A program made the position numbers and the translations under genes. This document shows, one piece after another, positions 5,580-6,330 of a stretch of 6,330 bases of DNA. The stretch's first letter is position 1. Each line of letters begins with the position of its first letter. The notes beneath the pieces are model-generated. The model was not told where the DNA came from. It made no database searches and was given only the letters and a program-made list of their open reading frames with translations. The stretch is from Acidobacteria bacterium UBA6911. Lineage in GTDB: Bacteria > Acidobacteriota > UBA6911. The stretch covers positions 1 through 6,330 of the forward strand of contig DKBB01000056.1 of the NCBI GenBank assembly GCA_002451015.1, written 5' to 3'.

Positions 5580-6330
5580 TCATTCGCGGCTGTAGGCAAC
5601 TTCCATGCGCCGGATGGCGATGGATGCAATCCAGAGAAGAAACGCTGTCACCACGATCAAACCGGCCATAGCGCCTAGGCGCGAAGCCGGCGCTGCCGGT
5701 GCCAGCAGCAACCGAAGGAGTCCCGGCGCGGTATCGTCCATCGGGACAGGGACCGGGCAAAGGGATTGCAGGTAGTGCAGCACGCTGAGTTTCTGCATAA
5801 ATTCCGGGAGGAAACTGTTTATGCTCTCCCATCCAAGCAGCACGGCTGCCGGGATAATCGGATTGCGCAGGAGTAGACCAGCAGCCAGGAAAACGCTTCC
5901 ATATCCGACGCAGCCCATTAAAGCGGCCGTTACATACCAGAAAGCGTGCCGTATCCCGCCGCTGGTGAGATATGCCTGGACCTCAACGGAATCGTGGAAG
6001 CCCATCAACACCGCAAAACACAACAGGGCGCCTCCTGCAAAAATTATGGACGATGCGATCAATCCGGCGGCGTATTTTCCGATCAGCAACACCTCGCGTT
6101 TCGCGGGGGCAAGAAACCAGAAATGCAGGGTCTTGTCCAGGACCTCACCACGGAAGAGATTCATGAAAATACCCAGGCAGCCGAAAAATATCGCCAGCCG
6201 GAGATAGAAATGTTGAAAAACTCCAGCAAATATGGAACGATCCTGCTCGAAATCCAACAACAGGCGGATATTTTTGGCGACGAGTTTGCCGTCGGTAAAA
6301 TCCAGGATGGCTTCCCGTTTCCCGTCGAAG
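5580..6330 (-). CDS. ABC-2 type transporter permease, N-terminus cut by window edge
   Basis: The frame is open from the right edge to a TGA at 5580-5582, giving 249 visible residues. The TTG at 6260 is only an internal codon, since the preceding 23 codons to the edge are open and protein-like. A hydrophilic stretch (visible residues 1-40, with DFTDGKLVAKN and DFEQDRSIF) is followed by a hydrophobic segment LRLAIFFGCLGIFMNLFRGE. The cytosolic coupling-type loop DKTLHFWFLAPAKREVLLIGK comes next, and this motif is characteristic of ABC-2 permeases. Three or four further segments follow (AAGLIASSIIFAGGALLCFAV, TAALMGCVGYGSVFLAAGLL, IIPAAVLLGWESI), then a periplasmic-looking region with VPVPMDD. 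A last helix (LIVVTAFLLWIASIAI) is followed by a basic end (RRMEVAYSRE). The ATPase partner is not in the window and may lie upstream beyond 6330. Substrate unknown. A palindromic element follows 2 nt after the stop. Confidence 0.82.
   Translation of the reverse strand, partial: FDGKREAILDFTDGKLVAKNIRLLLDFEQDRSIFAGVFQHFYLRLAIFFGCLGIFMNLFRGEVLDKTLHFWFLAPAKREVLLIGKYAAGLIASSIIFAGGALLCFAVLMGFHDSVEVQAYLTSGGIRHAFWYVTAALMGCVGYGSVFLAAGLLLRNPIIPAAVLLGWESINSFLPEFMQKLSVLHYLQSLCPVPVPMDDTAPGLLRLLLAPAAPASRLGAMAGLIVVTAFLLWIASIAIRRMEVAYSRE

Overview
The window looks like ordinary bacterial chromosome of moderate GC. It carries five protein-coding genes, two of them cut by the window edges, plus two non-coding repeat structures. 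I see no phage, plasmid, CRISPR, tRNA or rRNA features. A long-form phosphate acetyltransferase, a lipid-linked-sugar glycosyltransferase pair, TTG start codons with strong Shine-Dalgarno sites and short dispersed repeats would fit a Gram-negative environmental bacterium. Deltaproteobacteria/Desulfobacterota such as Syntrophales is my best guess, but it rests on family resemblance recalled from memory and is low confidence.

Layout. Positions 1-930 (minus) hold the N-terminal 310 codons of a polytopic GT-C type glycosyltransferase, which runs off the left edge. Just upstream in the same direction, 960-1727 (minus) encodes a cytosolic GT2 glycosyltransferase of the polyprenyl-phosphate sugar synthase type. 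The two probably form an operon in which the GT2 enzyme charges a lipid carrier with a sugar and the membrane GT-C enzyme uses it. An imperfect heptanucleotide tandem array (931-981) occupies the gap between them and encodes the last residues of the GT2 protein. A 283-bp divergent intergenic region (1728-2010) separates this pair from an MFS transporter (2011-3171, plus). The MFS gene converges on pta (3233-5359, minus), with 61 bp between them.

The pta leader holds two candidate sigma70-type promoters. Between them and the next gene lies a 95-bp element made of two perfect 33-bp inverted repeats around a 29-bp centre (5483-5577). It sits two bases beyond the stop codon of an ABC-2 type permease (5580-6330, minus, N-terminus outside the window).

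How the parts relate. Pta interconverts acetyl-CoA and acetyl phosphate in central metabolism. No acetate kinase gene lies beside it on its 3' side, since the next gene there is the convergent MFS gene. The glycosyltransferase pair belongs to envelope glycan modification. The MFS and ABC genes are transporters of unknown substrate. I did not find a convincing new multi-gene system. The two items most worth a second look are the long perfect inverted repeat and the heptamer array.
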